64,000 bases of DNA from Acidobacteriota bacterium (GTDB taxonomy: Bacteria > Acidobacteriota > Blastocatellia > Pyrinomonadales > Pyrinomonadaceae), in the NCBI GenBank assembly GCA_016703965.1, contig JADJBB010000025.1:1078077-1142076 (forward strand). Direction: 5' to 3'. A program made the position numbers and the translations under genes. The notes below the pieces were generated by a model that saw only the letters and a program-made list of their open reading frames with translations, ran no database searches and was not told the DNA's origin. Positions 16,037 through 24,222 of this stretch are shown one piece after another; within the stretch, counting starts at the first letter, position 1; each line of letters begins with the position of its first letter.

Positions 16037-17086
16037 CTCGAACTGAGCTTTCAAACTCTCCGTATACGGAGCCCTCGCGACGCCTTTTTCGGTGATTATG
16101 GCGGTTACCAGGTCATTTGGGGTTACGTCGAAGGCGTAGTTGGTGATGCCTACTCCTTCGGGGGCTAGTTGGTGGCCTTTTACGTGGGTGACCTCCTCGC
16201 GGTCGCGTTCTTCGATGGGGATCTGGTCGCCGGTTGGGGTGTTAAGATCGACGGTCGAGAGCGGGGCTGCAACGTAGAAGGGGATGTTGTGGCGTTTGGC
16301 TAGGACAGCGACCATGTAGGTGCCGATCTTGTTGGCGACGTCGCCGTTGGCGGCGATGCGGTCGCTGCCGACGACGACGGCGTGAACGCCGCCTTTTTTC
16401 ATGATGTGGCCGGACATGTTGTCGGTGATCAGGGTGACGGGAATGTCGTCTTCCATCAGTTCCCAGGCGGTGAGGCGGGCACCTTGGAGGTACGGGCGCG
16501 TTTCGTCGGCGATGACTGAGATCGATTTGCCCTGGTCGACGGCTCCGCGGATCACGCCGAGCGCCGTGCCCCAGACGCCGCCGGTGGCGAGGGCCCCGGC
16601 GTTGCAGTGGGTCAGGACGACGTCGTTGTCGGCGAGCAATTCGCCGCCGAACTGAGCGATCAGACGCTGCGATTCGATGTCTTCGTCATGGATGGCGATG
16701 GCGTCGGTTTTCAGGATCTCTTTGATCTCGCTGACCGATTTGCCATCCGCTTTGGCCTTTTGAAACGTGCGGTTCATGCGGTCGATCGCCCAGAAAAGGT
16801 TGACGGCGGTCGGGCGTGTCGCGGCGAGGACTTCGCTGATATAGGCGATCTCTTCTTCGAGATCGGCGACGGTGGTACCGACAAAATTCTTTGCCCCGAG
16901 AGCGATGCCGTACGCGGCCGAAACGCCGATCGCCGGGGCTCCGCGGACGACCATGTCTTTGATGCCGGCGGCGACTTCGTCGTAGGTTTTGAGCGTGAGC
17001 CACGTTTCCTCGGTCGGCAGCAAACGCTGATCAAGCATGAGAACGCCGTCGTCGGACCATTTTACGGGGATGATGTTGAGTTTCAT
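16019..17086 (-). CDS. mtnA: S-methyl-5-thioribose-1-phosphate isomerase
   Basis: 355 residues, full length. It isomerises methylthioribose 1-phosphate to methylthioribulose 1-phosphate in methionine salvage. Visible are the N-terminal PVKWSDDGVLMLDQRLLP, VVRGAPAIGVSAAYG (about residues 47-61), the catalytic cysteine in THCNAGALATGG (about 160-171) and the catalytic aspartate in VVGSDRIAANGDVANKIGT (about 238-256). It could be confused with eIF2B-type proteins, but the motif set fits MtnA. Other methionine-salvage genes are not nearby. REP-like copies in the same orientation flank both ends. Confidence 0.95.
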   Translation of the reverse strand: MKLNIIPVKWSDDGVLMLDQRLLPTEETWLTLKTYDEVAAGIKDMVVRGAPAIGVSAAYGIALGAKNFVGTTVADLEEEIAYISEVLAATRPTAVNLFWAIDRMNRTFQKAKADGKSVSEIKEILKTDAIAIHDEDIESQRLIAQFGGELLADNDVVLTHCNAGALATGGVWGTALGVIRGAVDQGKSISVIADETRPYLQGARLTAWELMEDDIPVTLITDNMSGHIMKKGGVHAVVVGSDRIAANGDVANKIGTYMVAVLAKRHNIPFYVAAPLSTVDLNTPTGDQIPIEERDREEVTHVKGHQLAPEGVGITNYAFDVTPNDLVTAIITEKGVARAPYTESLKAQFESEPPA

Positions 17087-17098
17087 ATGGATGTTGTG

Positions 17099-17142
17099 CC
17101 GCCCGTAGCGGGTCGGAACCGCCTCCCGTGAGGGGGCGGCCT
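17099..17142. repeat. REP-like hairpins upstream of mtnA (diverged family A)
   Basis: GCCGCCCGTAGCGGGTCGG followed by AACCGCCTCCCGTGAGGGGG, two diverged hairpin units in the mtnA upstream gap, 37 nt from the clear copy at 17179-17206. Confidence 0.55.
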
Positions 17143-17178
17143 GTTGGTGATAATACAGTACATGATGGCCGTCTTCGT

Positions 17179-17206
17179 GCCGCCCGCTTACGCAGGCGGT
17201 TCTGAC
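17179..17206. repeat. REP-like palindrome, family A, copy 3
   Basis: GCCGCCCGCTTACGCAGGCG then GTTCTGAC, matching copy 2 at 16011-16036 in the same orientation, so the two bracket mtnA as direct repeats. Confidence 0.75.
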
Positions 17207-17314
17207 CCGGTCGAACCCTCTGTACGAAATTTTTGATTATACCGAAACGTGTATTCAAAGTGAATCACGCAACTTTTCGCAAACATTCCGACCCTCTTAC
17301 TCGTTCTCTTTTCC

Positions 17315-17980
17315 ATGAAACTCGAACACATACTCGATGACATTCACGCAGCGGTAACGCGGCGGTGGTGGATGCAGATCTTTGCAGCATTTACGCGGGT
17401 GCTGCTGGCGGTTGGATTTATTCCGCCGAGTTATAAAAAGATCATTCACGAACCGTTCACGTCGCTGCCGGATTCGAATCCCGTCGGGCATTATTTCAAC
17501 GCTCTCCTACAAACCGGTTTCTACTACGAATTCCTCGGCTGGGGCCAGATGATCGCGGCAATTCTGCTGCTTATTCCGCGAACTTCTCATCTGGGAGCCC
17601 TGTTATTTCTTCCGATCATCGTAAATATCGCTGTTTTGACATCGTCGGTCGGATTCGTGGGAACGTGGCTGTTAACGATCTTCATGGCGCTGGCCGCGAC
17701 TTTCCTGGTCGCATGGGAGTACGATCGGCTGAAACCGATCATTTTCTCAACCCGCGAGAAAAGACCGCGCAAATTCAATTTTCAGTTCGTCACGATCCCG
17801 GGCTTTTTCGCGATCGGCGGGGCAGTTATGGGCGGACTTTGGTGGCTGATCGGCCTGGGCAATTTCTCTAACTATCTAAGAGTAAGTGCTTTGCTGGTCG
17901 CAGTCGGAGCTGCTTTCGGGCTTGTCGTCGCTCTTCACTACCGGTTCATGCCTGTCGGACCGCTCGATCGGAGGGAATGA
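17315..17980 (+). CDS. DoxX-like integral membrane protein
   Basis: 221 residues with about five to six hydrophobic segments (for example FTRVLLAVGFIPPSYKKIIH, FLGWGQMIAAILLLIPRTSH, IVNIAVLTSSVGFVGTWLLT). The first two-thirds, with the ...GFIPPSYKKI... and ...GWGQMIAAILLLIPRTS.LGA... patterns, follow the DoxX/DoxD-like layout of small membrane proteins of uncertain role. No catalytic residues can be assigned. It stands alone between mtnA and glgP. Confidence 0.7.
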   Translation: MKLEHILDDIHAAVTRRWWMQIFAAFTRVLLAVGFIPPSYKKIIHEPFTSLPDSNPVGHYFNALLQTGFYYEFLGWGQMIAAILLLIPRTSHLGALLFLPIIVNIAVLTSSVGFVGTWLLTIFMALAATFLVAWEYDRLKPIIFSTREKRPRKFNFQFVTIPGFFAIGGAVMGGLWWLIGLGNFSNYLRVSALLVAVGAAFGLVVALHYRFMPVGPLDRRE

Positions 17981-18058
17981 TCGGGCGATGGGGGGCTCGT
18001 AAAATTTGATACTCCGGCTTTCTTCGTTTATATTTGTTGGTTTAATGAACAAAGTACT

Positions 18059-20242
18059 ATGACGGAGGCCTCGACCGATATCGCAACACAACAAGCAGTA
18101 AGCCAGCAAATGCAGACGGAATTCAGAACGGATTTCGAGATAAGACGTGACATTCCGGAGGTCCTGCAACCGCTGATCTCCATTTCCGCCAACTTTTATT
18201 GGTCCTGGCAGCCCGACGGAACCGCTCTTTTTCGCGACCTTGACCCGACGCTTTGGGATCAGTGCGAACAGAATCCGCGACTGTTCCTCAATAAAGTTAA
18301 ACGGGTTCGCCTCTGGCAAAAGATCCTTGACACTGATTATGTCGCCCGGCTCGAGCGATTTAACGACAAATTTGTAAGATATCTGAGCGAGGAACGCGAA
18401 CCGGGTGACGTCAATATCGCTTATTTTTGCGCTGAGTATGGCGTACATAATTCCCTACCGAACTATTCCGGCGGGCTCGGCATTCTCGCGGGCGACCATT
18501 TGAAATCAGCGAGTGACCTCAATATGCCGCTCACGGCGGTAGGATTGCTCTACCGTTACGGCTATTTTCGCCAGCGGATCAGGCACGACGGATGGCAGGA
18601 AGAGACCTATAACGACGTTTTCTCCTCGGAATTAGCGGTGACGCCGGTGTTTGACGAGAACGGCGAGCGGGTAACGGTTACGGTCCATATTCGCGGACGC
18701 ATTGTGGTCGCTCAGGCCTGGCTGGCCCGCGTTGGCCGGATATCGCTTTATTTGCTCGATACCAACGTGCCGGAAAATAGCGATGTCGACCGCCTAATTA
18801 CCGGACATCTGTACGGCGGCGACACGGAAACTCGGATCGTACAGGAAAAGATCCTTGGCCTAGGCGGCGTGCGCCTGCTGAGAAAACTAGGGCTCAAGCC
18901 GACCGTTTTTCACCTGAACGAAGGCCACGCTGCGTTTTCGACACTTGAATTGACGCGAGAATATCTCGCCGCCAATCCTGAACACACATTTGCCGACGCG
19001 GTGCAGGAAGTCCGAAAACAGTGCGTATTCACCACTCACACTCCAGTCGCGGCCGGTAACGATGTCTTTGATCCAAAGCTCCTTGCCGAGTGTTTCAGCC
19101 CGGCATTTATTGAATCGCTCAAGCTCACCGGTTCCGAATTTATCGCTCTTGGCCGTGCAGACCTCTCAGACGATACAGAATTTTTCGGCATGACACCGTT
19201 TGCGATCCGCATGTGCCGTTCGGCAAACGGCGTGAGCGCGAAACACGGCGAAGTTTCGCGTGAATTGTGGCTAAAAATGTTCCCCGACCTTGCGGATTCG
19301 GGCGCCGTGCCGATCACCTCCGTAACGAACGGCGTACACGCTCCGACGTGGATCGCTCCGGCGTTTCAGAGGCTTTATGAGCAGAATATCGGTTTGAATT
19401 GGCACGAGATCGTCAGAGACGAGGAAACATGGGCAACGGCGGCCAAGTTCCTGACAGACGAGAGCGTTTGGAATGCTCATCAGTCACTCAAGAATCTGCT
19501 CATCGCCTTTATCCGCGAGCGCACTAAATCGAAAGAGACCGGCGATCTCGATACGATCAACGAACATGAGAATACGCACCATTTGTTTTCGCCAGACATA
19601 CTTACGATCGGCTTTGCCCGCCGTGTCGCGGCGTATAAGCGTTGGGATCTGCTGTTCTCCGACCTGCCGCGATTGCTGAAAATGGTGGACGATGCGGAGC
19701 GTCCGGTTCAGTTCGTTTTCGCCGGAAAAGCCCACCCGCAGGATCGCACTGCAAAAACCATCCTGCAGGAATTGATGAGCATCAATCACGATTCAAATTG
19801 GCAGAAGCGTGCGGTCTTTATTGAGGATTACGATCAGGAAGTGGCTCGATATCTCGTCCATGGCGTTGATGTTTGGATGAACGTTCCGAGGCGTCCGATG
19901 GAGGCGAGCGGCACCAGCGGGATGAAAGCCGCTATGAACGGGGCTCTGAATTTCTCGATCCTGGATGGCTGGTGGATCGAGGGATATAATGGCCGGAGTG
20001 GTTTTGCGATCGGCGATCTGGAGGGAGACTTAACGGAAGATGAGATGGACACCGCGGACGCAGAATCGTTGTATTCCACGCTCGAGAACGAGCTGATACC
20101 GGCATACTACGCAAAAGACGAAAGCGGACTGCCGACCGAATGGATCGCGCGGATGAAAGATTCGATCGCTACGCTGACGCCGCAATTTTCGAGTGATCGA
20201 ATGGTTTTGGACTACCTTAGAAATATCTACGATCAGGGATAA
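18059..20242 (+). CDS. glgP: Alpha-glucan (glycogen/maltodextrin) phosphorylase, GT35
   Basis: 727 residues, the short alpha-glucan phosphorylase type with an N-terminal DUF3417 segment (NFYWSWQPDGTALFRDLDP, about residues 45-63). It releases glucose 1-phosphate from storage glucan using phosphate. YFCAEYGVHNSLPNYSGGLG (about 122-141) and LNEGHAAF belong to the catalytic core. The pyridoxal-phosphate lysine is in SGTSGMKAAMNG (about residue 620), followed by FSILDGWWIEGYN. Three genes follow closely (5 nt to the membrane protein), so they may share a transcript. Confidence 0.93.
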   Translation: MTEASTDIATQQAVSQQMQTEFRTDFEIRRDIPEVLQPLISISANFYWSWQPDGTALFRDLDPTLWDQCEQNPRLFLNKVKRVRLWQKILDTDYVARLERFNDKFVRYLSEEREPGDVNIAYFCAEYGVHNSLPNYSGGLGILAGDHLKSASDLNMPLTAVGLLYRYGYFRQRIRHDGWQEETYNDVFSSELAVTPVFDENGERVTVTVHIRGRIVVAQAWLARVGRISLYLLDTNVPENSDVDRLITGHLYGGDTETRIVQEKILGLGGVRLLRKLGLKPTVFHLNEGHAAFSTLELTREYLAANPEHTFADAVQEVRKQCVFTTHTPVAAGNDVFDPKLLAECFSPAFIESLKLTGSEFIALGRADLSDDTEFFGMTPFAIRMCRSANGVSAKHGEVSRELWLKMFPDLADSGAVPITSVTNGVHAPTWIAPAFQRLYEQNIGLNWHEIVRDEETWATAAKFLTDESVWNAHQSLKNLLIAFIRERTKSKETGDLDTINEHENTHHLFSPDILTIGFARRVAAYKRWDLLFSDLPRLLKMVDDAERPVQFVFAGKAHPQDRTAKTILQELMSINHDSNWQKRAVFIEDYDQEVARYLVHGVDVWMNVPRRPMEASGTSGMKAAMNGALNFSILDGWWIEGYNGRSGFAIGDLEGDLTEDEMDTADAESLYSTLENELIPAYYAKDESGLPTEWIARMKDSIATLTPQFSSDRMVLDYLRNIYDQG

Positions 20243-20247
20243 CCGAT

Positions 20248-20973
20248 ATGAACCCATCAGAATTTCGTACAGGTGTAATTAAACCGGTTGAGATCTATAA
20301 AGAGGCCTGGGAGCTGATAAAGCCTCAGTACTGGCTTGTCTTTGCGATAGTGATCGTAGGGATCCTGGTCGGTTCGGTGATCCCCATTATCCTGATCGGC
20401 CCGGCGATGTGCGGCATTTTCATGTGCTTGTTCTGCCTGACGGATGGGAAGCCGCTGAAATTCGAGGATCTGTTCAAAGGATTCGAGTACATTTGGAAGA
20501 GCCTGCCGATATCGCTCGCGATAATGGTTCCCGTCTTTGTCTTCTTGATCGTCATCTATATTCCACTTATCGGAGTAGCGGTTGCAGGAAACAAGATGAG
20601 CGAGTCTGAGCTGCTGCCGTTCATTGCGGGCGTACTCGTATTTGAGTTGATCGCCGCGATCGTGATGGTTTCTTTTCATACGCTGTTGCTGTTCGCCTTT
20701 CCGCTCGTTGCCGACCGTGGCTTATCCGGGATCGACGCTATAAAATTGAGTATCAAGGCGGTCTGGCAGAATTTGGCCGGAATGGCCGGGCTGCTCGGCG
20801 TAGGTATGGTGATTGCGATGGTCAGCTATCTTGCTTTGTGCATCGGAGTTTACTTTGCGATGCCGATAATCATAATGGGGCAGGCGGTCGCGTACCGTAA
20901 GATATTTCCAGCTCTGCCAGGGGCACCATTCGATCCGCCGGCGCCGAGTTCTTATCAAGGGGTTTCTAACTAA
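20248..20973 (+). CDS. Polytopic membrane protein of unknown function
   Basis: 241 residues starting with a soluble-looking stretch (MNPSEFRTGVIKPVEIYKEA), then about five to six membrane segments with the amphipathic FEDLFKGFEYIW between them. The overall pattern (PVEIYKEAWELIKPQYW..., VADRGLSGIDAIKLSIKAVW) resembles DUF975/YciC-like membrane proteins, but I cannot place it firmly. It follows glgP by 5 nt and its stop touches the YtxJ start (TAA-ATG). Confidence 0.65.
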   Translation: MNPSEFRTGVIKPVEIYKEAWELIKPQYWLVFAIVIVGILVGSVIPIILIGPAMCGIFMCLFCLTDGKPLKFEDLFKGFEYIWKSLPISLAIMVPVFVFLIVIYIPLIGVAVAGNKMSESELLPFIAGVLVFELIAAIVMVSFHTLLLFAFPLVADRGLSGIDAIKLSIKAVWQNLAGMAGLLGVGMVIAMVSYLALCIGVYFAMPIIIMGQAVAYRKIFPALPGAPFDPPAPSSYQGVSN

Positions 20974-21300
20974 ATGCCGGCAAATTTTATTGAGATCACG
21001 TCGAATGAGCAACTCGACGCATTGTTTACTGATTCATTTCGCCATCCCGTCGCCCTGGTCAAACACAGCAACACCTGCGGGATCAGCGCGAATGTCATGT
21101 ACGATCTGAAAGAGATCGACGCCGACGTTAATGTGATCGTCATTCAGCAACATCGCGATCTCTCCGACGCCGTGGCAGAACGTATCAATCATCGCCACCA
21201 GTCGCCGCAAGCGTTCGTTATTAAAGACGGCAACGCGATTTACCACGCCACGCATTACGGTATCAACCCTGCCGAGATCGAATCAAAACTGCGAAACTAA
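20974..21300 (+). CDS. ytxJ: YtxJ-type monothiol bacilliredoxin
   Basis: 108 residues. The motif VKHSNTCGISANVM (about residues 28-41) matches the KHSxTCxIS signature of YtxJ/DUF2847 with a single redox cysteine. The fold is thioredoxin-like (VNVIVIQQHRDLSDAVAERI, HQSPQAFVIKDGNAIYHATH). In Firmicutes and Bacteroidetes such proteins remove bacillithiol from S-bacillithiolated proteins. Its presence suggests this organism makes bacillithiol, which is an inference to be tested with bshA/B/C. It starts directly after the membrane protein stop. Confidence 0.85.
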   Translation: MPANFIEITSNEQLDALFTDSFRHPVALVKHSNTCGISANVMYDLKEIDADVNVIVIQQHRDLSDAVAERINHRHQSPQAFVIKDGNAIYHATHYGINPAEIESKLRN

Positions 21301-21330
21301 GAGCCTTTACTGCTCACTGCCAACTCTAAA

Positions 21331-21621
21331 ATGCTTGAACCAACCCAAATAATTGAAGAATCTGACAGCGAAGTCTCGATCAAATGGTCGGACGACGCCG
21401 AAACACGTTATTCAGCGCCGCAGCTCCGCCGGATTTGCCCGTGTGCCTCCTGTGTGAACGAATGGACCGGCGAAAAGATCCTCCAAAGCAGCCAGGTTCC
21501 TGACGACCTGAAATTCAACCACATCTCGATCGTCGGCCGCTATGCCCTGAATTTTCACTTTTCAGACGGACACGATACCGGTATTTTTAGCTTCAAATAC
21601 CTGCGCGAACTCCCTGGGTAG
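21331..21621 (+). CDS. DUF971 protein (GBBH-like N-terminal domain)
   Basis: 96 residues. The pattern SVSIKWSDDAETRYSAPQLR then RICPCASCVNEWTGEK (about residues 24-55) and YALNFHFSDGHDTGIFSFKY is the stand-alone DUF971 fold found as the N-terminal domain of gamma-butyrobetaine hydroxylase. The cysteines CPCASC probably bind zinc or an iron-sulfur centre. DUF971 proteins are often linked to Fe-S cluster assembly (Mrp/ApbC). It is 30 nt after ytxJ. Confidence 0.85.
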   Translation: MLEPTQIIEESDSEVSIKWSDDAETRYSAPQLRRICPCASCVNEWTGEKILQSSQVPDDLKFNHISIVGRYALNFHFSDGHDTGIFSFKYLRELPG

Positions 21622-21706
21622 CTCCATAGCCCGGAATTGTTTTAGAAGACACGGCCTACCGCGATTTTCGGATCGTCGGCAAGTTGCTCTGTGATAAGAT
21701 GGAGTT

Positions 21707-21979
21707 ATGCAGGAACGCGATATTTTTGATGAAAAGCAGGAAGTAAAAACGGCAAACTACTCATGCCCGAACTGCCGCGAGCGGGCCGATTACGAGGTTC
21801 GATGGATGAAGCGGACGAAGAAAAAGAATGCACCGCGATTCAACAACGAGAACGACCGCGCACAGTACCAGAAATCCCGCGATTATATGGTTCGTATCGA
21901 TGACATGCTGATGTGCAAGAACATGCGGTGCCGCAAACGGTTCGAGATACCTTCTTCGCAATCGATTGTATTCATCTAG
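21707..21979 (+). CDS. Small zinc-ribbon-like protein
   Basis: 90 residues, hydrophilic. Two cysteine pairs, CPNCRERADYEV (about residues 22-33) and CKNMRCRKRF (about 71-80), form a probable zinc ribbon. The middle is a basic, disordered-looking linker (RWMKRTKKKNAPRFNNENDR). No family is recognised; nucleic acid binding is possible but not shown. A gap of 67 nt separates it from the next gene. Confidence 0.6.
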   Translation: MQERDIFDEKQEVKTANYSCPNCRERADYEVRWMKRTKKKNAPRFNNENDRAQYQKSRDYMVRIDDMLMCKNMRCRKRFEIPSSQSIVFI

Positions 21980-22046
21980 ACAGAACTCACGGCTCGAACC
22001 TGCTAATGTTGTCTCCTGAGATGTTTTACAAGTGGAGGAAACTACG

Positions 22047-22433
22047 ATGATCGAAGGAAAAGAGCTGGAATTTTACGAATGGGAAAAGGTTCCAAACCAA
22101 AAGATCGATGCTGAGCGACGGGCCGAGATCGAGGCATTGGGAATAGATACTAACGAGTTAAGACAGGAATTGGTCGATAATTATCCGGCATCACCGGCGG
22201 ATTCGGGCGGCGATGTTGACGCTGAGTGGCAAGAGGTCGAGACAACGGGCTCGGAAAGCGTCTTTGGCCATAATCCAACGCCTGATCAGTCCGATGTCGA
22301 AGCGAACGCCCATGCCATGGGGATCGATTTTCAAGACAATGAACCGCTTGATTTCGTCAGGAAAATGGAAAAGCGGGACGAAGACCGGTTTGAGCTGAAT
22401 GAAGATTCGAAGTCGTCGGATGGAACGATCTAA
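22047..22433 (+). CDS. Acidic small protein resembling DUF6335
   Basis: 128 residues from the ATG at 22047, preceded by a clear GGAGG at 22035-22039 (7-nt spacing). The in-frame GTG at 22032 overlaps that ribosome site and is not the start. The sequence (AEIEALGIDTNELRQEL, SGGDVDAEWQEVETTGSES, TPDQSDVEANAHAMG) follows the DUF6335 pattern of cyanobacterial and Deinococcus-type proteins. It is acidic with no membrane segment. Its function is unknown. A REP-like palindrome starts 3 nt after the stop. Confidence 0.65.
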   Translation: MIEGKELEFYEWEKVPNQKIDAERRAEIEALGIDTNELRQELVDNYPASPADSGGDVDAEWQEVETTGSESVFGHNPTPDQSDVEANAHAMGIDFQDNEPLDFVRKMEKRDEDRFELNEDSKSSDGTI

Positions 22434-22435
22434 GG

Positions 22436-22462
22436 GTCAGAACCGCCTGCGTAAGCGGGCGG
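22436..22462. repeat. REP-like palindrome, family A, copy 4
   Basis: GTCAGAACCGCCTGCGTAAGCGGGCGG, the best-preserved copy: CCGCC and GGCGG arms around TGCGTAAGC. It starts 3 nt after a stop codon. A diverged partner is at 22501-22524. Confidence 0.8.
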
Positions 22463-22500
22463 AACGATCGCAAATAAAGTACGCCAATAAACCTTAATCC

Positions 22501-22524
22501 TGACGCCCACTCACGCGGGCGGTG
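22501..22524. repeat. Diverged REP-like palindrome, family A
   Basis: TGACGCCCACTCACGCGGGCGG, a shorter relative of the copy 38 nt upstream, in the gap before tonB. Confidence 0.5.
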
Positions 22525-22590
22525 CTGATAAATACGAAGAGGTTGCCTCATTAGGGGCAACCTCTCGTACGTTCTGACTGATGGTTATTC

Positions 22591-23926
22591 TTAGTAGATC
22601 GAGAACGAATACTCGATCTGTTTTGTCACCGTCTGGCCCTGACCGTTAGTTTTGGCGGGCTCGAAGGCGATCCGTTTCGCTGCGGCAATTGCCTGTTCGC
22701 TAAGGCCGTTAGGAAGTCCTTTGACAACCGACACGCTTCCGATCTGCCCCGAGGATAAGAACGTCACTCTGAGAATAACCGTTCCCTGAACATTTGCCGT
22801 TCTGGCCGCATCCGTGTATCCCGGTCGCGGTTTCGACAGGATCTTCAGGCCCTGCGTTACGCCGCGAGGCACCATCGGGGGCGGGCCGCCGTCGTTATCA
22901 TCACCGCCGCCTGTACCATTACCATTTCCCGAACCGAGTCCGCCGCCGCTGCCGCTGCCCGTTCCCGAGCCTGCACCGGTTCCGCGGCCGCTTCCCTGTC
23001 CTGTACCTACGCCGCTTCCCTGGCCGCCGCCCGAACCTGTTCCGTTAGAAAAGTTAGCAAAACGTCCGTTAGGGTCACCCCAGCGATCAAATTTCTTTTC
23101 AAAAGTTCGGTTGCCTTCCGTCTGTGGAGGCGGCATCTTGAGTTCGAAGTTATCGCTGCGGAAAACTTTCGCATCCGGCGGACGAGTTGGTTTGGGCGAT
23201 TGGTCAGCGAGATCGCCTTGTGTCGTGTCTTCCTTCTCTTCACGGCCGCCACCGCCACCGCCGCCACCTTTATCTTTGTTCTGCTTGATCTGCTGCTCCT
23301 CGATCTCTGTCGGTACATCTTCAACCATCACGGCGTTGAAAATTTCGTCATTGATCGATCCAACTTCGAGATCTTTGCTGAAGAGGTTGTAAACCATCGC
23401 CGATATCAGAACGAAGCACATGAACCCGAACGAGCCGGCCAGAAGGGCACGACGCGTGCCGACATTCTTTTCTTCGATCTGGGTAATGTGAAAACCATCG
23501 TCGTTCGAGCTGACCTTAACCCAACCCTCCGAGGCGTCGCGTTTCGCGTCCGTATCGACTACGGTTTTCTGGGTAAATGGTGCGACAGTCGCAGCCGCAG
23601 GTCTTTTTGGCTTCGGAACGGCAACCACCGGAACTTCGACGGGCTGTGCGATCACCGGCTCTTCATATACCGGCTCTTCGATCACAGGCTCCTCGAAAAT
23701 TTCCTCGATGGGAGCAACTTCCTGAGGCTACCTCAACCGGCGTTTGGACCGGTTCGATCACTCGTGCCACAACCGGAGCCGCGACGACTTCTTTCGGAGC
23801 CGGAGCTTCCGGAATAACGGGATTCATCTCAAAAGTCTGCAGCGATTGCCCGCAATTGGGGCAAAAGCCGAACTTTTCAGCAAATCCTTCGTCACACGAA
23901 CTGCAAAATTTTACGATCTTTCCCAT
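22591..23926 (-). CDS. TonB-family energy transducer with N-terminal zinc ribbon, frameshifted
   Basis: Two overlapping frames together encode one protein of about 444 residues. The first (23663-23926) gives a zinc ribbon, CSSCDEGFAEKFGFCPNCGQ (residues 8-27). The second (22591-23685) starts with the Pro/Glu-rich EEPVIEEPVYEEP and holds a single membrane helix (RRALLAGSFGFMCFVLISAM), a Gly-rich periplasmic linker and a TonB C-terminal domain (PRPGYTDAARTANVQGTVIL, GLSEQAIAAAKRIAFEPAKT). One extra base near 23726 joins the frames (V-E-V-A then Q-E-V-A-P). TonB domains normally energise outer-membrane receptors. The cytoplasmic zinc ribbon on the same chain is unusual. Confidence 0.85.
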
Positions 23927-24179
23927 CTTTCAGCCTCTCTTTTATCGACGCTTCCGTGGAGGACGCGGTTACCCATCAAGGATTATACCGCGATTATTTC
24001 TAAAGTTTAACCACTTACCAAGAAAATTACGCGTACTGCTTCGTGCGTAATCACTCAATCTCCATAGATGCTGCATCTGTTTGACGCGATGCCTTTAGAC
24101 TCTTAAAATTTCCATTTATGAAACTCAAAAGCAAAATCGCGTTTCATATAGACCGCCCTGACAACACAAGACGACTATC

Positions 24180-24209
24180 GGGCAACTAACTGTTAATCTG
24201 AAGTTGCCC
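24180..24209. promoter_or_regulatory. Stem-loop just upstream of the M16-like gene
   Basis: GGGCAACT (24180-24187) pairs with AGTTGCCC (24202-24209), 8 bp with a 14-nt loop, ending 13 nt before the ATG at 24223. It could affect translation start; no known riboswitch fold is recognised. Confidence 0.35.
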
Positions 24210-24222
24210 AAAGATATATACG

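Noticed and set aside
22032..22046. GTG start at 22032 for the DUF6335-like gene
   Set aside because: The GTG lies inside the GGAGG ribosome site of the ATG at 22047.
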